Notes under the pieces: generated by a model
Told to the model about the DNA's origin: nothing
The model's input: the letters and a program-made list of their open reading frames with translations, nothing else
The model's database searches: none
Source of the DNA: Acidiferrobacterales bacterium
Lineage (GTDB): Bacteria; Pseudomonadota; Gammaproteobacteria; Acidiferrobacterales; SZUA-150
NCBI GenBank assembly: GCA_947258385.1
Contig: CAMYII010000049.1
Location: 73,430 to 137,429, forward strand
Reading direction: 5' to 3'
DNA: 64,000 nt
Shown: positions 28,019-38,163 of the stretch, one piece after another
Layout: the number at the start of each line of letters is the position of its first letter
Position numbering within the stretch: position 1 is the first letter of the stretch
Program-made: the position numbers and the translations under genes

Positions 28019-29833
28019 ATGTGCGGAATCGTTGGAATTTCAGGTGAGCATGTAGAAAGGTACAAAGACAATTTGTCTTTTATGGTTTCCTCATTGATTC
28101 ATCGTGGCCCGGATGAAAATGGAACTACTTACTTCTCAAACTGCATTCTAGGACATACAAGACTAAGTATTATAGATCTTAAGACAGGCCGTCAGCCGAT
28201 GTTGAGTCAAGATAAAAAATTGGCTGTAACGTTTAATGGTGAAATATACGGTTATAAGGAACTACGCAGATCTCTCGATTACCATTTTCAAACAACATCC
28301 GACACTGAAGTACTGATCGCGCTATATAGGAAGTATGGTCCCGAAATGGTAGAGCGCCTACCGGGTATGTTCGCATTTGCTATTTGGGATAATGAAAACC
28401 AAAGTTTATTTTGTGCGCGCGATCGTTTTGGGGAGAAACCATTTTATTATGCATTTGGAAAGAATGGTGAGTTGATTTTTGGCTCTGAGATAAAGACAAT
28501 TCTTGCATCAAAGTTAATAGAGCCAAAACTTAATCAAGAAGCGCTTTCCCATTATCTGCAGACACTTTATGTGCATCCTATGCAGTCCATCTATACTAAT
28601 GTATATACGCTTCCCCCCGGGCATTGTATAACTTATCGAAAACAGAGCGTTGCAATACGTAAATATTGGCAGCTTCCCGTAACAAATAATACACTCTCAT
28701 TGTACGACGCGACAGAACAATTTCGCTCGCTATTGGAGCGATCCGTAAAAAAGCAACTTGTCGCGGATGTGCCCGTTGGGGCTTTTCTCAGCGGTGGGCT
28801 TGATTCGAGCACTATCGTTTCGATAGCAAGCGATTATTCTGCTGATTTGAAGACATTCTCATTCGGTTTTGAGGGCAACGAAACCGATATTCTTTATGCA
28901 AGGGACGTCGCCAGAAAGTACAAGACAGAACACATCGAGTTGACTGACAAGAGTCTAAGAATCGATGATCTCTTAATACAAATGCAGTCGGTGTATGATG
29001 AGCCATTTGCAGATTCATCCAATATACCCACCTATCTCGTCGCAAAACTAGCGAGTGAACATGTGAAGGTCGTTCTTAGTGGTGATGGCGCAGATGAGCT
29101 TCTTGCTGGATATTCGTTCTGGTACAGACCACTATTGAGCATGGAAGAACAAATGTGTCGCAAAGGGAAGTTGCAAGAACTGTTTTATTTCTTATTGCTT
29201 GCCATAAAGAAATTTGAACTCTTTGGGCGCAATAAATCCCACAATAATCTGATGGGCGTTGATTTATTCAGGAAAACGGATTCTATAAGTCACGCACATT
29301 GTTTACAGAAGCAGTATTTCACTGATACTGAGTTGCAGCAGCTTGGTATAAAAGCCTGGCGCCCACCGGTCGACATTTGTGCTACAAATACCGTTGACGA
29401 TGCATTAAGAACTGATTTGTTGGATTATATGCCCGGAGACATTTTAGTAAAAATCGATCGCGCATCTATGGCTAATGGCGTGGAATTAAGGGCACCTTTT
29501 CTGGATGTTGATTTTGCGTCATTGTGTATTTCGCTACCTTATTGCATGAAAATTAATAGATCTCGCGATAAAGAGATTTTGAGACAGGCGTACTCCATGA
29601 AGTGGCCGGAGCCCGTTCGTAGACGATCAAAACTGGGATTTGGTGCACCGGTGCCCGAGTGGCTGGCTCGCGAAGAAGTAAAAATGATCAAAAGAGACTA
29701 TCTTTCAGACCCTAATAAAAAGATACATTCGATACTTGACCTCAACAATAACGCTATGTACGCATCTAAGGATACGTATAAGACGTGGATTTTGCTCGTT
29801 CTCTCTATTTGGCTTGAACAACACAGATTCTAG
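28019..29833 (+). CDS. asnB: Asparagine synthase-type amidotransferase (glutamine-hydrolysing)
   Basis: A 604-residue two-domain enzyme. An N-terminal class II glutaminase with the catalytic C2 (MCGIVGISGE) is joined to a synthetase domain with the ATP pyrophosphatase motif SGGLDSS at 258-264. Standard AsnB makes asparagine. Copies inside O-antigen clusters often amidate uronic acids instead, and the location amid glycosyltransferases favours that reading here. Residues 70-100 (FNGEIYGYKELR) and the LPGMFAFAIWD stretch match the family. Both catalytic centres look intact. Confidence 0.93.
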   Translation: MCGIVGISGEHVERYKDNLSFMVSSLIHRGPDENGTTYFSNCILGHTRLSIIDLKTGRQPMLSQDKKLAVTFNGEIYGYKELRRSLDYHFQTTSDTEVLIALYRKYGPEMVERLPGMFAFAIWDNENQSLFCARDRFGEKPFYYAFGKNGELIFGSEIKTILASKLIEPKLNQEALSHYLQTLYVHPMQSIYTNVYTLPPGHCITYRKQSVAIRKYWQLPVTNNTLSLYDATEQFRSLLERSVKKQLVADVPVGAFLSGGLDSSTIVSIASDYSADLKTFSFGFEGNETDILYARDVARKYKTEHIELTDKSLRIDDLLIQMQSVYDEPFADSSNIPTYLVAKLASEHVKVVLSGDGADELLAGYSFWYRPLLSMEEQMCRKGKLQELFYFLLLAIKKFELFGRNKSHNNLMGVDLFRKTDSISHAHCLQKQYFTDTELQQLGIKAWRPPVDICATNTVDDALRTDLLDYMPGDILVKIDRASMANGVELRAPFLDVDFASLCISLPYCMKINRSRDKEILRQAYSMKWPEPVRRRSKLGFGAPVPEWLAREEVKMIKRDYLSDPNKKIHSILDLNNNAMYASKDTYKTWILLVLSIWLEQHRF

Positions 29834-29842
29834 CATCGAACT

Positions 29843-30865
29843 GTGAAAGACAACTCGCCAGCAGTTACAGTCTTAATGCCTGTATATAACGGCAGACGAT
29901 ATTTGGATGATGCTATAGAGAGCATTTTGAAACAGACCTATAAGGATTTTGAATTCCTAATTATCGATGATGGATCAACCGATGAAAGCGAAGAAATCAT
30001 TAGATCCTATAGCGATAACAGAATACGCCTTGTCCGTAATGAAAAAAATATCGGGCTAACTGCTACCTTAAATAAAGGTATTGAAATTTCACATGGAAAA
30101 TATGTTGTGCGAATGGATTGTGATGATATCAGCCTGCCAGAACGTCTGGAGACACAGTTCTATTTTATGGAGAAAAATCCAAGGATTGCAGTATGTGGCA
30201 CTTGGGTGGATACGTTCGGTTCTATTAATTCAACTTGGAAATATCCATTAGAGCATGATGAGGTGCGCAGTCAATTATTGTTTGCTTCGTGCCTTGTACA
30301 CCCTACTGTAATAATAAAAAAAGCATCTATCATCAGAGATCATTTGTATTATGATGAAAGTTTTATAAGGTCACAGGATTATGAATTGTGGGTCAGAATC
30401 TCCAAAAAACATGTGTTAGCAAACATTGGAAAGGTACTTCTCAAACTTCGTATTCATGAAAATAAAGTTGGTGAAAAATTTAAAGTGGAACAGATAGAAT
30501 TCGCCGATGTTGTCAGACATAGACAGATTTCAGAGCTAGGGATAAGCGCTACGAAAGATGAATTGGCGATGCACTCCAATATATCAAGATGGCGATACGA
30601 ATTATCGGAACAATTTCTTAATGGTGCAGAAGAGTGGTTGATGAAACTCTCACATTCAAATAAAACTAAACAGATCTTTGAAGAGGTCGCGTTTCACAAG
30701 GAATTAGGGCGTAAATGGTGGTATATGTGTAATTCAGCTACGGGACTTGGCTTGCGGACATGGAGATTATACTGGCATTCCACGTTAAGTAAATATATGG
30801 ACTTGACGTGGAAACAAAAAATGATGTTTCTCAAGAGATGTATAACGAAAAATGGGAATAGATAG
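29843..30865 (+). CDS. GT2 glycosyltransferase
   Basis: A 340-residue family 2 glycosyltransferase with a GTG start at 29843. The nucleotide-binding opening is VTVLMPVYNGRRYLDDAIES, followed by IIDDGSTDES and the metal-binding region RMDCDDISLPERL with its DxD-like acidic triad. About 100 extra C-terminal residues (Trp-rich, LGRKWWYMC) follow the catalytic domain. It is soluble, so it should assemble the repeat unit on the cytoplasmic face. It overlaps the next GT2 gene by 14 bases. Donor and linkage cannot be read from sequence. Confidence 0.88.
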   Translation: MKDNSPAVTVLMPVYNGRRYLDDAIESILKQTYKDFEFLIIDDGSTDESEEIIRSYSDNRIRLVRNEKNIGLTATLNKGIEISHGKYVVRMDCDDISLPERLETQFYFMEKNPRIAVCGTWVDTFGSINSTWKYPLEHDEVRSQLLFASCLVHPTVIIKKASIIRDHLYYDESFIRSQDYELWVRISKKHVLANIGKVLLKLRIHENKVGEKFKVEQIEFADVVRHRQISELGISATKDELAMHSNISRWRYELSEQFLNGAEEWLMKLSHSNKTKQIFEEVAFHKELGRKWWYMCNSATGLGLRTWRLYWHSTLSKYMDLTWKQKMMFLKRCITKNGNR

Positions 30866-31781
30866 ACCAAAACTCTCTATTGTTATCTGTACCTATAACA
30901 GAGCTAACCTTCTTGAAGCTGCTATTGACTCTATCGTAAAGCAAACCCTTAATGACCGCGACTATGAGGTGATCGTCGTTAACAATAGCTCGACTGATAA
31001 TACCGAAGCGATTGTGAAACAGTTCTCTAATCAATATCGTAATGTTAGTTTGATAGATGAACAGCAACAAGGCTTAAGTTATGCTAGAAACAAGGGGTGG
31101 CGGGAGTCAAGAGGCGAGTACATTGCCTACGTTGATGATGATGCCAGGTGTCGTGAAGGTTGGCTATTGAATGCTATGAAAGTCATAAAAGAAGTAAAAC
31201 CGGAGATATTTGGTGGCCCAATCTATCCCATGTATCTAGAGGGTAGACCCAAATGGTTTAAAGACGAATATGAAACTCGCATTGTTTCAAAGGAGGCCAG
31301 GATGCTCAATAAAGATGAGTATATTTCAGGTTCAAATATGTTCTTTAAGCGTGAATTACTAGAAACCTTGGGTGGATTCAATACCGCTTTGGGCATGAAA
31401 GGTAGTTCACTGGGATATGGAGAAGAAACAGAGTTGATGATAAGGGCGAGGAGAAGGTTCACAGGCTGTGCTATCTATTATCAGCCAGATGTATGTGTGT
31501 CACATCTTGTCCCCAGAGAGAAGATGTGCATTTCTTATTTTGTTAAAACACGATATGCACGTGGCCATTCAATGGCGAAATATGACTGCAAGTCTAGCAT
31601 GAAGAAACAAGTAGCCTTTACCCAGTTGATGCTATCAGTCTTGGTAATTGTAAAAAAGATGGCGCTCGGATTAGTTTATAAAAAAAGAGAAAAACATAGA
31701 TACTGGCAAAACTATTTTATCGAAGAAGTGGCATATATATTTTCTGATATTGGCGGTTACTTCGCCGTGTTATTAAGATAG
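30852..31781 (+). CDS. GT2 glycosyltransferase
   Basis: A 309-residue family 2 glycosyltransferase. It opens LSIVICTYNRANLLEAAIDS, continues with VVNNSSTDNTEAIV, and has the AYVDDDARCREGWL metal-binding triad. SGSNMFFKRELLETLGGF and GEETELMIRA form the acceptor-side motifs with the catalytic acidic residues. The C-terminal 60 residues are hydrophobic/basic (VLVIVKKMALGLVY) and may associate with the membrane. It overlaps the preceding GT2 by 14 bases and belongs to the same plus-strand operon. Confidence 0.88.
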   Translation: MGIDRPKLSIVICTYNRANLLEAAIDSIVKQTLNDRDYEVIVVNNSSTDNTEAIVKQFSNQYRNVSLIDEQQQGLSYARNKGWRESRGEYIAYVDDDARCREGWLLNAMKVIKEVKPEIFGGPIYPMYLEGRPKWFKDEYETRIVSKEARMLNKDEYISGSNMFFKRELLETLGGFNTALGMKGSSLGYGEETELMIRARRRFTGCAIYYQPDVCVSHLVPREKMCISYFVKTRYARGHSMAKYDCKSSMKKQVAFTQLMLSVLVIVKKMALGLVYKKREKHRYWQNYFIEEVAYIFSDIGGYFAVLLR

Positions 31782-31818
31782 CAAATCCCATAATTTTGAT
31801 ATTAGCAGAGTAAAGAAC

Positions 31819-33051
31819 TTGCGCCTTATTCGCTTAACTACTAACCATCCAACTTATTTAAGGGATTTCTATACTCATCGACCTGGGTTAGAAAACAAGT
31901 CTTATGCTGTGCAATACAGGGAATTAATGGATGGCTGTTTTGGTTGGGCAGATTTCTGGACACATGCTATGGGTCGATTAGGACATGAGGTATGGGAGCC
32001 TGTTGCCAATGCCGAACCTATGCAAAAAGTCTGGGCAAAGGAGCATGACATCACCTATGATGAGTCAAAATGGTTACATGATATAACATTACAGCAAGTT
32101 AAACACTTTGCTCCAGATGTTATATTTGTAAATGATTACAATACCTTTTCGCCTGACTTTTTGAATACGCTACGCAAAGGGTGTCGATCCATTGGAATGA
32201 TAATAGGCTGGTGTGGCGCACCATTTCGATATATTAAGACGTTTAAGGCTTATGATTTAGTATTGACGAATATACCTTCACTCCTTGAACATTTCCACCA
32301 CATGGGTATTAGTGCGGAGTATATGTCCCATGCCTTTTCCCCGGGTATATTAAAAAAAATCGATATAAAAATCACGCCAGATATACCGTGTTCCTTTATA
32401 GGATCTTTTCTTCCAGGCAGAGAATTCCATCATACGCGTATTAAACTTGTTGAATATATTATTAATAGAAATGTAGACCTTAATATATGGTCAGATACTG
32501 CTAATAAGTCAGTCGATGAATCTTTCATTGATCGGGCAGCTAGCCGTATTCGTGCTATGCTATCAGCAAGCTATCGGTGCATTAATGACTGGGATAAAGC
32601 TATCAATTACAAAGAGCATATAGATGCCTGGAAGCTGCACTATGCGTTGCGACCCGATGTCATTGATCAACGGCTCGCGAGAATCGCGAAACCAGCTGTC
32701 TATGGATTGGGCATGTATCAACAGCTGCATAATTCATTAATGACTTTGAATACACATATTGGTGTATCCCGGGAGTATGCCTCTAATATGCGTCTATTCG
32801 AGGCAACAGGGGTCGGCACTTGTCTATTAACGGAAAAACAAAAAAATTTGGCTGAACTCTTTGAGCCTGATACCGAAGTTGTCACCTATTCAAGTCGTGA
32901 AGAGGCGGTGGAGAAAATTCGCTATATCCTTACCCATGATGCTGAGCGCCAAAGTATTGCGAAGGCAGGGCAGAAACGTACGCTACGTGAACATACATTT
33001 GATATTAGAGCACAGCAACTCGATGAATTAATCAGGTCAAGGTTACGCTGA
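31819..33051 (+). CDS. CgeB-like glycosyltransferase
   Basis: A 410-residue protein with a GT-B-like layout similar to CgeB/DUF3880-associated glycosyltransferases. The N-terminal half includes FAPDVIFVNDYNTFSPDFL. The C-terminal half carries the donor-binding region SNMRLFEATGVGTCLLTEKQ, DTEVVTYSSREEAVEKIRYI, and the closing AGQKRTLREHTFDIR. The start is a TTG at 31819; no better ATG is available near the conserved N-terminus. Substrate unknown. The first ~60 residues (THRPGLENKSYAVQYRELMD) match a motif seen in similar proteins of surface-glycan loci. Confidence 0.78.
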   Translation: MRLIRLTTNHPTYLRDFYTHRPGLENKSYAVQYRELMDGCFGWADFWTHAMGRLGHEVWEPVANAEPMQKVWAKEHDITYDESKWLHDITLQQVKHFAPDVIFVNDYNTFSPDFLNTLRKGCRSIGMIIGWCGAPFRYIKTFKAYDLVLTNIPSLLEHFHHMGISAEYMSHAFSPGILKKIDIKITPDIPCSFIGSFLPGREFHHTRIKLVEYIINRNVDLNIWSDTANKSVDESFIDRAASRIRAMLSASYRCINDWDKAINYKEHIDAWKLHYALRPDVIDQRLARIAKPAVYGLGMYQQLHNSLMTLNTHIGVSREYASNMRLFEATGVGTCLLTEKQKNLAELFEPDTEVVTYSSREEAVEKIRYILTHDAERQSIAKAGQKRTLREHTFDIRAQQLDELIRSRLR

Positions 33052-33125
33052 TGATACATTTACTGTTAGGGCAAAAAATCTGAAAGAGTATATTAGGAAG
33101 TAACTCCCGTAGTGGATATATAAAT

Positions 33126-34052
33126 ATGGTTATTTGCCCTATTACAAATTCAACTGACGTCCAGCTTGAGAAGAGTATCAGTTGTAGATCTATCATAGAT
33201 GCTTATGAAAAGATACTAGGTATTGATGTAAGGATATACTTCAAACAGATTGACTATATCTATATCTATAGATGCCTGAGCACAGGATTTCGCTTTTATT
33301 ATCCGTTTAATGTCGCTGGTGATGCAAAATTTTACAATAGTCTATTGAAACTTCCATGGTATTCGTCGAGCTGGAAATGGGAACATCAAATCGCGAGCGA
33401 AATTATAGATCCAGGCAGCAGGATTCTTGAAATTGGGTGCTCTGATGGCACGTTTATAGAAAGGATGTCGTCAAAAGATTGTGATATTGTAGGGTTAGAA
33501 TTGAATGATACACATATTAATAATTGTGTAGCTAAGGGGCTAAATGTTCTAAATGAAACTATAGAAAAGCACGCAGAGAACAACAATAAAGTCTACGATA
33601 TTGTTTGTTCATTCCAGGTTTTGGAACACATTCCAAATGTAAACAATGTTATAATAAATTCTTTGAGAGTGTTAAAAAATGATGGGCGAATGATTATCAG
33701 TGTGCCAAATAATTCCTCCTTTATCCGTCTAGACGAAAAGAACGTTATTAACATGCCTCCTCATCATATGGGGCTTTGGGATGAAAAATCCTTGAAAAAA
33801 CTAGAGCAGGTCTTTCCAATAAAACTTGTGCGCCTAAGGTTTGAGCCATTACAGAAATACCATCATATCTGGTTTTTTACGACATGGACTGAACACATAA
33901 GAACCAGACGTGGAGCAGCAGGGAAAATATTTGCATGGGTCCTAAGGTTAAAGCTTGTCAGATTCTGTGCTATGGTAGGTATAGCATTGTTTTCGAATCT
34001 AATCAAAGGACATTCAGTATTAGTTGAATACACCAAAGTTTCCCCTAATTAA
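33126..34052 (+). CDS. Class I SAM-dependent methyltransferase
   Basis: A 308-residue protein with a type 23-like methyltransferase core: SAM loop SRILEIGCSDGTFIERM near residue 97, then VGLELNDTHINNCVAKG, and the CSFQVLEHIPNVNNVI stretch. The N-terminal ~85 residues form a separate acidic/aromatic region, possibly an acceptor or partner module. The C-terminus has hydrophobic segments (IFAWVLRLKLVRFCAMVGIA) that could touch the membrane. It is very AT-rich. Substrate unknown; the context points to the exported glycan. Confidence 0.8.
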   Translation: MVICPITNSTDVQLEKSISCRSIIDAYEKILGIDVRIYFKQIDYIYIYRCLSTGFRFYYPFNVAGDAKFYNSLLKLPWYSSSWKWEHQIASEIIDPGSRILEIGCSDGTFIERMSSKDCDIVGLELNDTHINNCVAKGLNVLNETIEKHAENNNKVYDIVCSFQVLEHIPNVNNVIINSLRVLKNDGRMIISVPNNSSFIRLDEKNVINMPPHHMGLWDEKSLKKLEQVFPIKLVRLRFEPLQKYHHIWFFTTWTEHIRTRRGAAGKIFAWVLRLKLVRFCAMVGIALFSNLIKGHSVLVEYTKVSPN

Positions 34053-34242
34053 CCGATTTGCTTACGTAATTAATTGATCCATCGATTAATTCATAGGGTG
34101 GTTGGTTGTTTCTAGCATAGGTGCATATATGCATTATACTTTCATGTAAGTAATTTGTAATTATTTTCTACTTAGATATCTGGGTAACAATTGTAGCTAC
34201 AGTACGCAGTAAACTATCTAGATAACACCATCGTGAAGATTG

Positions 34243-35475
34243 ATGAAAGTACTTCATATCAATCAGTCAGATATTATAGGGGGCGCTGGAATAGCCGGTT
34301 ATAGGCTGCATCAGGGTCTACTTGATCATGGAGTGGAGTCAAGAATATTGGCCCCAAGACTCGCGATGGAGGATTATCGGCTAGCGAAAATTAAGCGCAG
34401 GCGCTATATCGATGGCGCATTATTGCTCGCCGGCAGTGTTCTAGGGTTGAATTATCTATTTTTGTATCATGGTTTCGGAATCCACAGACATCCATTTTAT
34501 CGGGATGCGGACATTGTTAATCTGCATAACTTGCATTCGGGTTATTTCAATTATCTAGCCATTCCTGGTCTTGCCAGAAGAAAACCGGTCGTTTTTACAT
34601 TACATGATATGTGGAGCTTTACTGGTCATTGTGCCTACAGCTATGACTGTGAGAAGTGGGTCACGGGTTGTGGGAGTTGCCCCTATCCAGATACTTATCC
34701 TCGTATACGTTTAGATAATACTCGTATTGAGTGGAAGCTGAAGCGTAGAGTGTATAGCAAGTGCAATTTAAATATAGTAACGCCAAGCCGGTGGTTAGCA
34801 CGGCTCGCAGCTAAAAGCATGCTTAAAAAGTTCCCTATTCATCATATCCCTAATGGCTTGAATATAGATGTATTTAAACCATACGAAAAAAAGTTATCTC
34901 GTGATCGTTTAGGTATAAAGGCGTCAAGTAATGTGCTGATGTTTGCTGCAGATAATTTGACTGATCCGCGTAAAGGCTCAGAATTACTTCATGAGGCAAT
35001 CACAGGATTTCCGGACGAACTGAAACGGGACACCATAATACTAACATTCGGTAAATCTGTAGGAGAATTATCTGAGATAGGAATGCAAACAATAGAATTA
35101 GGATATATTGAAGATGACGCCACAAAGGTATTAGCTTTTTCTGCTGCAGATATCTTTGTCTTTCCTTCGCTTGCTGACAATCTTCCTTTGGTTTTACAGG
35201 AGAGTATGGCCTGTGGTACGCCTATGGTCGCTTTTGATGTGGGAGGAATACCAGAACTAGTGAGGCCAGGTATAACAGGATACCTTGCTAAAGAGATTAG
35301 TATATATGACTTTAGGAATATGATTATTTCTTTGCTCAGAGATAAAACAAAACGCGATTATATGGCAACTATGTGCCGGAAGATTGCAGTCGATGAATAC
35401 AGTATTGAAAAACAAGTCAATTCCTATCTTAGACTTTATAATGAATTGATAAATGAACATGAAAAAATAATGTGA
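34243..35475 (+). CDS. GT4 glycosyltransferase
   Basis: A 410-residue GT-B fold glycosyltransferase of family 4. The N-terminal acceptor domain opens MKVLHINQSDIIGGAGIAGY, whose Gly-rich loop is typical. The C-terminal donor domain has LPLVLQESMACGTPMVAFD with the E-x7-E arrangement and VGGIPELV. A Cys-rich patch (HCAYSYDCEKWVTGCGSCPY) in the N-terminal domain is common in a subset of these enzymes. The ATG at 34243 is preferred over the TTG immediately before it. A 190-base spacer precedes the gene, so it may have its own promoter. Confidence 0.88.
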   Translation: MKVLHINQSDIIGGAGIAGYRLHQGLLDHGVESRILAPRLAMEDYRLAKIKRRRYIDGALLLAGSVLGLNYLFLYHGFGIHRHPFYRDADIVNLHNLHSGYFNYLAIPGLARRKPVVFTLHDMWSFTGHCAYSYDCEKWVTGCGSCPYPDTYPRIRLDNTRIEWKLKRRVYSKCNLNIVTPSRWLARLAAKSMLKKFPIHHIPNGLNIDVFKPYEKKLSRDRLGIKASSNVLMFAADNLTDPRKGSELLHEAITGFPDELKRDTIILTFGKSVGELSEIGMQTIELGYIEDDATKVLAFSAADIFVFPSLADNLPLVLQESMACGTPMVAFDVGGIPELVRPGITGYLAKEISIYDFRNMIISLLRDKTKRDYMATMCRKIAVDEYSIEKQVNSYLRLYNELINEHEKIM

Positions 35476-35498
35476 TCAATGTATCTTAATAAACCATT

Positions 35499-36374
35499 AT
35501 GAGCAATCTACCAAAGATAAGCGTTGTAACGCCATCATACAATCAGGGTAAGTATCTGGAGTCAACAGTACGCAGTGTGCTAGATCAGTCTTACCCTGCA
35601 TTGGAATATATTATTATAGACGGAAAAAGCCAAGATAAGAGTATAGAGATAATTAAAAAGTATGAACCTTATTTATATTATTGGGAAAGTATAGTTGATA
35701 ATGGTCAATCTCATGCAATCAATAAAGGTTTTGCCAAATCAACAGGTGATATCTTATGTTGGATTAATTCTGATGACATGCTCGAACCAGGGGCGTTACA
35801 CATTATTGCAGAAATGTTTTCTGATGTATCGAAACCTCAGTGGTTAATTGGCGCAGCAAGCATCATTAATAAAAGAGGTAAAAATCTGAGAATTCGCACT
35901 CCTGGACATATTGCGCATACAACTTTTATGCATTGGGGTATTGACTGGTTCCCGCAACAATCAACAGCCTGGACACGTGCGATGTGGACACTAGCTGGTC
36001 CTCTTGATGAGGATTTGCATTACGCGATGGATCTTGCTTTATGGGAAAGGATGTATCGAATTTCTCCTCCTTTGATAACAGAAAAAATATTGGCTTCATA
36101 CCGAGTTCACGATAATGCTAAATGTCTGGTGCACACCAAAGACGCAATAGCAGAACGGGCAAAATGCATAAAAGGCATCGTGCAGCGGAAGTGGAGCGAT
36201 AAGCTACATGATACAAATATTGGAGCATTAGAAGAACTGGCGGAAGATTACGCAGAAATTCAAGAGTTATTAGCTTGCAGTCATGCCTATCTGCGCAGAT
36301 TGCAAAAACATCCTATCATTGGTTGTATAATGAAATGGTGGAGAATTAATATTGATGACAATACTAAATCGTAG
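35499..36374 (+). CDS. GT2 glycosyltransferase
   Basis: A 291-residue family 2 glycosyltransferase similar to WcaA-type enzymes. It opens ISVVTPSYNQGKYLESTVRS, then YIIIDGKSQDKS (IDG replacing the more frequent DDG) and the metal site CWINSDDMLEPGAL. FPQQSTAWTRAMWTLAGPLD and DLALWERM are the acceptor-side motifs. It starts 23 bases after the previous gene and is soluble. Sugar donor not inferable. Confidence 0.87.
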   Translation: MSNLPKISVVTPSYNQGKYLESTVRSVLDQSYPALEYIIIDGKSQDKSIEIIKKYEPYLYYWESIVDNGQSHAINKGFAKSTGDILCWINSDDMLEPGALHIIAEMFSDVSKPQWLIGAASIINKRGKNLRIRTPGHIAHTTFMHWGIDWFPQQSTAWTRAMWTLAGPLDEDLHYAMDLALWERMYRISPPLITEKILASYRVHDNAKCLVHTKDAIAERAKCIKGIVQRKWSDKLHDTNIGALEELAEDYAEIQELLACSHAYLRRLQKHPIIGCIMKWWRINIDDNTKS

Positions 36375-36428
36375 TGGCCATAATTTATGTATGGCATCCT
36401 TGATCTTGAGGAATAAACGTTTATTACT

Positions 36429-37235
36429 ATGGCAACTATAGAAGAGAATAAGTATGCCTGGAATACTTGGTATACCTGGGAGCAACAGGGCGATGAGTGG
36501 TCTGAGTCTTGGGGCGGCGTTGATATGCAGTGGTATGGCAGTCTCCTTCCAAGGCTGCATAATTTTTTGCCAGCCTCAACGATACTAGAGATAGCTCCAG
36601 GCTTTGGTCGTTGGAGTCAATTCCTTATGAATTACAGTAAAAAATTGATCCTTGTCGATATTTCTGAAAAGTGCATTGAGGCCTGTAAGGAGCGTTTCGC
36701 TGACGCCCAACATATTGAGTATTATGTCAATAGTGGGACTGACCTTGATATGGTAGAAGATAATTCAGTCGATTTCGTATTTAGTTTTGATTCCTTGGTG
36801 CACGCAGAGGAAGCTGTCATAAAATCATATTTATATGAATTGAGCAAAAAGTTAACACCTAATGGTGTTGGATTCATTCATCACTCAAATCTTGGAAACT
36901 ACAAATTACTAACTTTTATCAATCGTCTCCCAAACGCAATAAAGAGTCTCAGTAAATACATTGGCTTGAACGAGAAGTCCCTACATTGGCGCGCTGCGAG
37001 CATGACAGCAGAAAAGTTCTATGACTATGCCGATGCTGCATGCTTGCACTGCCTAAGCCAGGAGATTGTGAATTGGCATACACGGCGCATGATCGATTGT
37101 ATGTCGATATTCACAAAAAAAGAATCAATATGGGCGAGTGATTATCATATGATCCTGAATGCTAAATTCAGAAACGAGGCCGCGTATTTGAAGTCATTAG
37201 CAGAACTATACAGTTCGATGGCATATAAAAAATAA
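36429..37235 (+). CDS. Class I SAM-dependent methyltransferase
   Basis: A 268-residue protein with a methyltransferase core: SAM motif ILEIAPGFGRWSQFL near residue 50, acidic loop LVDISEKCIEACKERF, and SFDSLVHAEEAVIKSYLYEL in the motif IV position. The N-terminus (YAWNTWYTWEQQGDEWSESW) is unusually tryptophan-rich and is a feature of a group of glycan-cluster methyltransferases. It is the last gene of the plus-strand run; the convergent GT2 ends 31 bases away. Substrate unknown. Confidence 0.84.
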   Translation: MATIEENKYAWNTWYTWEQQGDEWSESWGGVDMQWYGSLLPRLHNFLPASTILEIAPGFGRWSQFLMNYSKKLILVDISEKCIEACKERFADAQHIEYYVNSGTDLDMVEDNSVDFVFSFDSLVHAEEAVIKSYLYELSKKLTPNGVGFIHHSNLGNYKLLTFINRLPNAIKSLSKYIGLNEKSLHWRAASMTAEKFYDYADAACLHCLSQEIVNWHTRRMIDCMSIFTKKESIWASDYHMILNAKFRNEAAYLKSLAELYSSMAYKK

Positions 37236-37266
37236 ATAAATCTTTTAGAATTAGCCCATTTTACAA

Positions 37267-38163
37267 TTATTTACTAGAAAAAATTCCAATCGTTCTATGC
37301 CATAAAAAAATACTAAAATATCTAACTAGGTTTAAAGCAGCACCTATCCAATAAAGCTGCCTAATAGGATAATGACGTTTGAATAATGCGGTGATATCAT
37401 GAAAATTCCTATGCGACCGCCTATTTGTTAAAGATAATTTGAAATCATGCAGAGTCATCGATTGCAAATCTGATGCCGAACTGCTATGGCTATTGTCCAC
37501 CTCTATCTTGCTATCTAGTGCGATATAAAGCGGAATATGTAAATAGCGGCATCGTAAATAAAAATCATGATCTGCGCCGTAATGGGGTAGGGCATCTTCA
37601 GCCATAAGCCCGACTTTCTTGATAATCGATGTCGGGATCACTACGCCACGCCCCCCTATAATTAGAGAGGTTTCGATTAAATTATTATCGCTGTTCTTAG
37701 GTATCAAGAATGGTGGATAGATGATTGTAGGAAAACCGAGTAAAAAACATGTTGTGACTCTAATCACGCTCTTGTTGCTGCCTAGCTGGACTTGAACCGG
37801 CGCAATAACAGAATTCGGATTTGTTTTACTATGTGCCAATAATACGGCAATCGTTTCCGGATGAACATAACAATCATTATTCAATAGAATTATTCTTTCT
37901 GCGTTATTTTCAATCGCGGTCTTTATCCCTAGATTTGCTGCGCCGGCCCACCATAACTCGGGATCGGCAATGATATGGCGAACATTAGGAAAGTCCTTGG
38001 AAAGTGATTCCGCTGTTGCATCGGTCGAACCATGATCAATGACAATAATTTCTGGAATAACGATATTAACGCTATTGTGTATCGCTTCAAGACAGCGTCT
38101 GGTTTGCTCCCACCGGTTGAGTACTGGAATGACTATAGAGGCCTTGGCCATTTCTTTATTCAA
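37267..38163 (-). CDS. GT2 glycosyltransferase (rhamnosyltransferase-like)
   Basis: A 298-residue family 2 glycosyltransferase of the rhamnosyltransferase-like group. It opens ASIVIPVLNRWEQTRRCLEA, then VIDHGSTDATAESL, WWAGAANLGIKTAIENNAE, and the metal motif LLNNDCYVHPETI. HYGADHDFYLRCRYL supplies the catalytic acidic pair. The WWAGA stretch is typical of enzymes adding deoxyhexoses. Its start overlaps the preceding GT4 gene by four bases on the minus strand. Confidence 0.87.
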   Translation of the reverse strand: MNKEMAKASIVIPVLNRWEQTRRCLEAIHNSVNIVIPEIIVIDHGSTDATAESLSKDFPNVRHIIADPELWWAGAANLGIKTAIENNAERIILLNNDCYVHPETIAVLLAHSKTNPNSVIAPVQVQLGSNKSVIRVTTCFLLGFPTIIYPPFLIPKNSDNNLIETSLIIGGRGVVIPTSIIKKVGLMAEDALPHYGADHDFYLRCRYLHIPLYIALDSKIEVDNSHSSSASDLQSMTLHDFKLSLTNRRSHRNFHDITALFKRHYPIRQLYWIGAALNLVRYFSIFLWHRTIGIFSSK

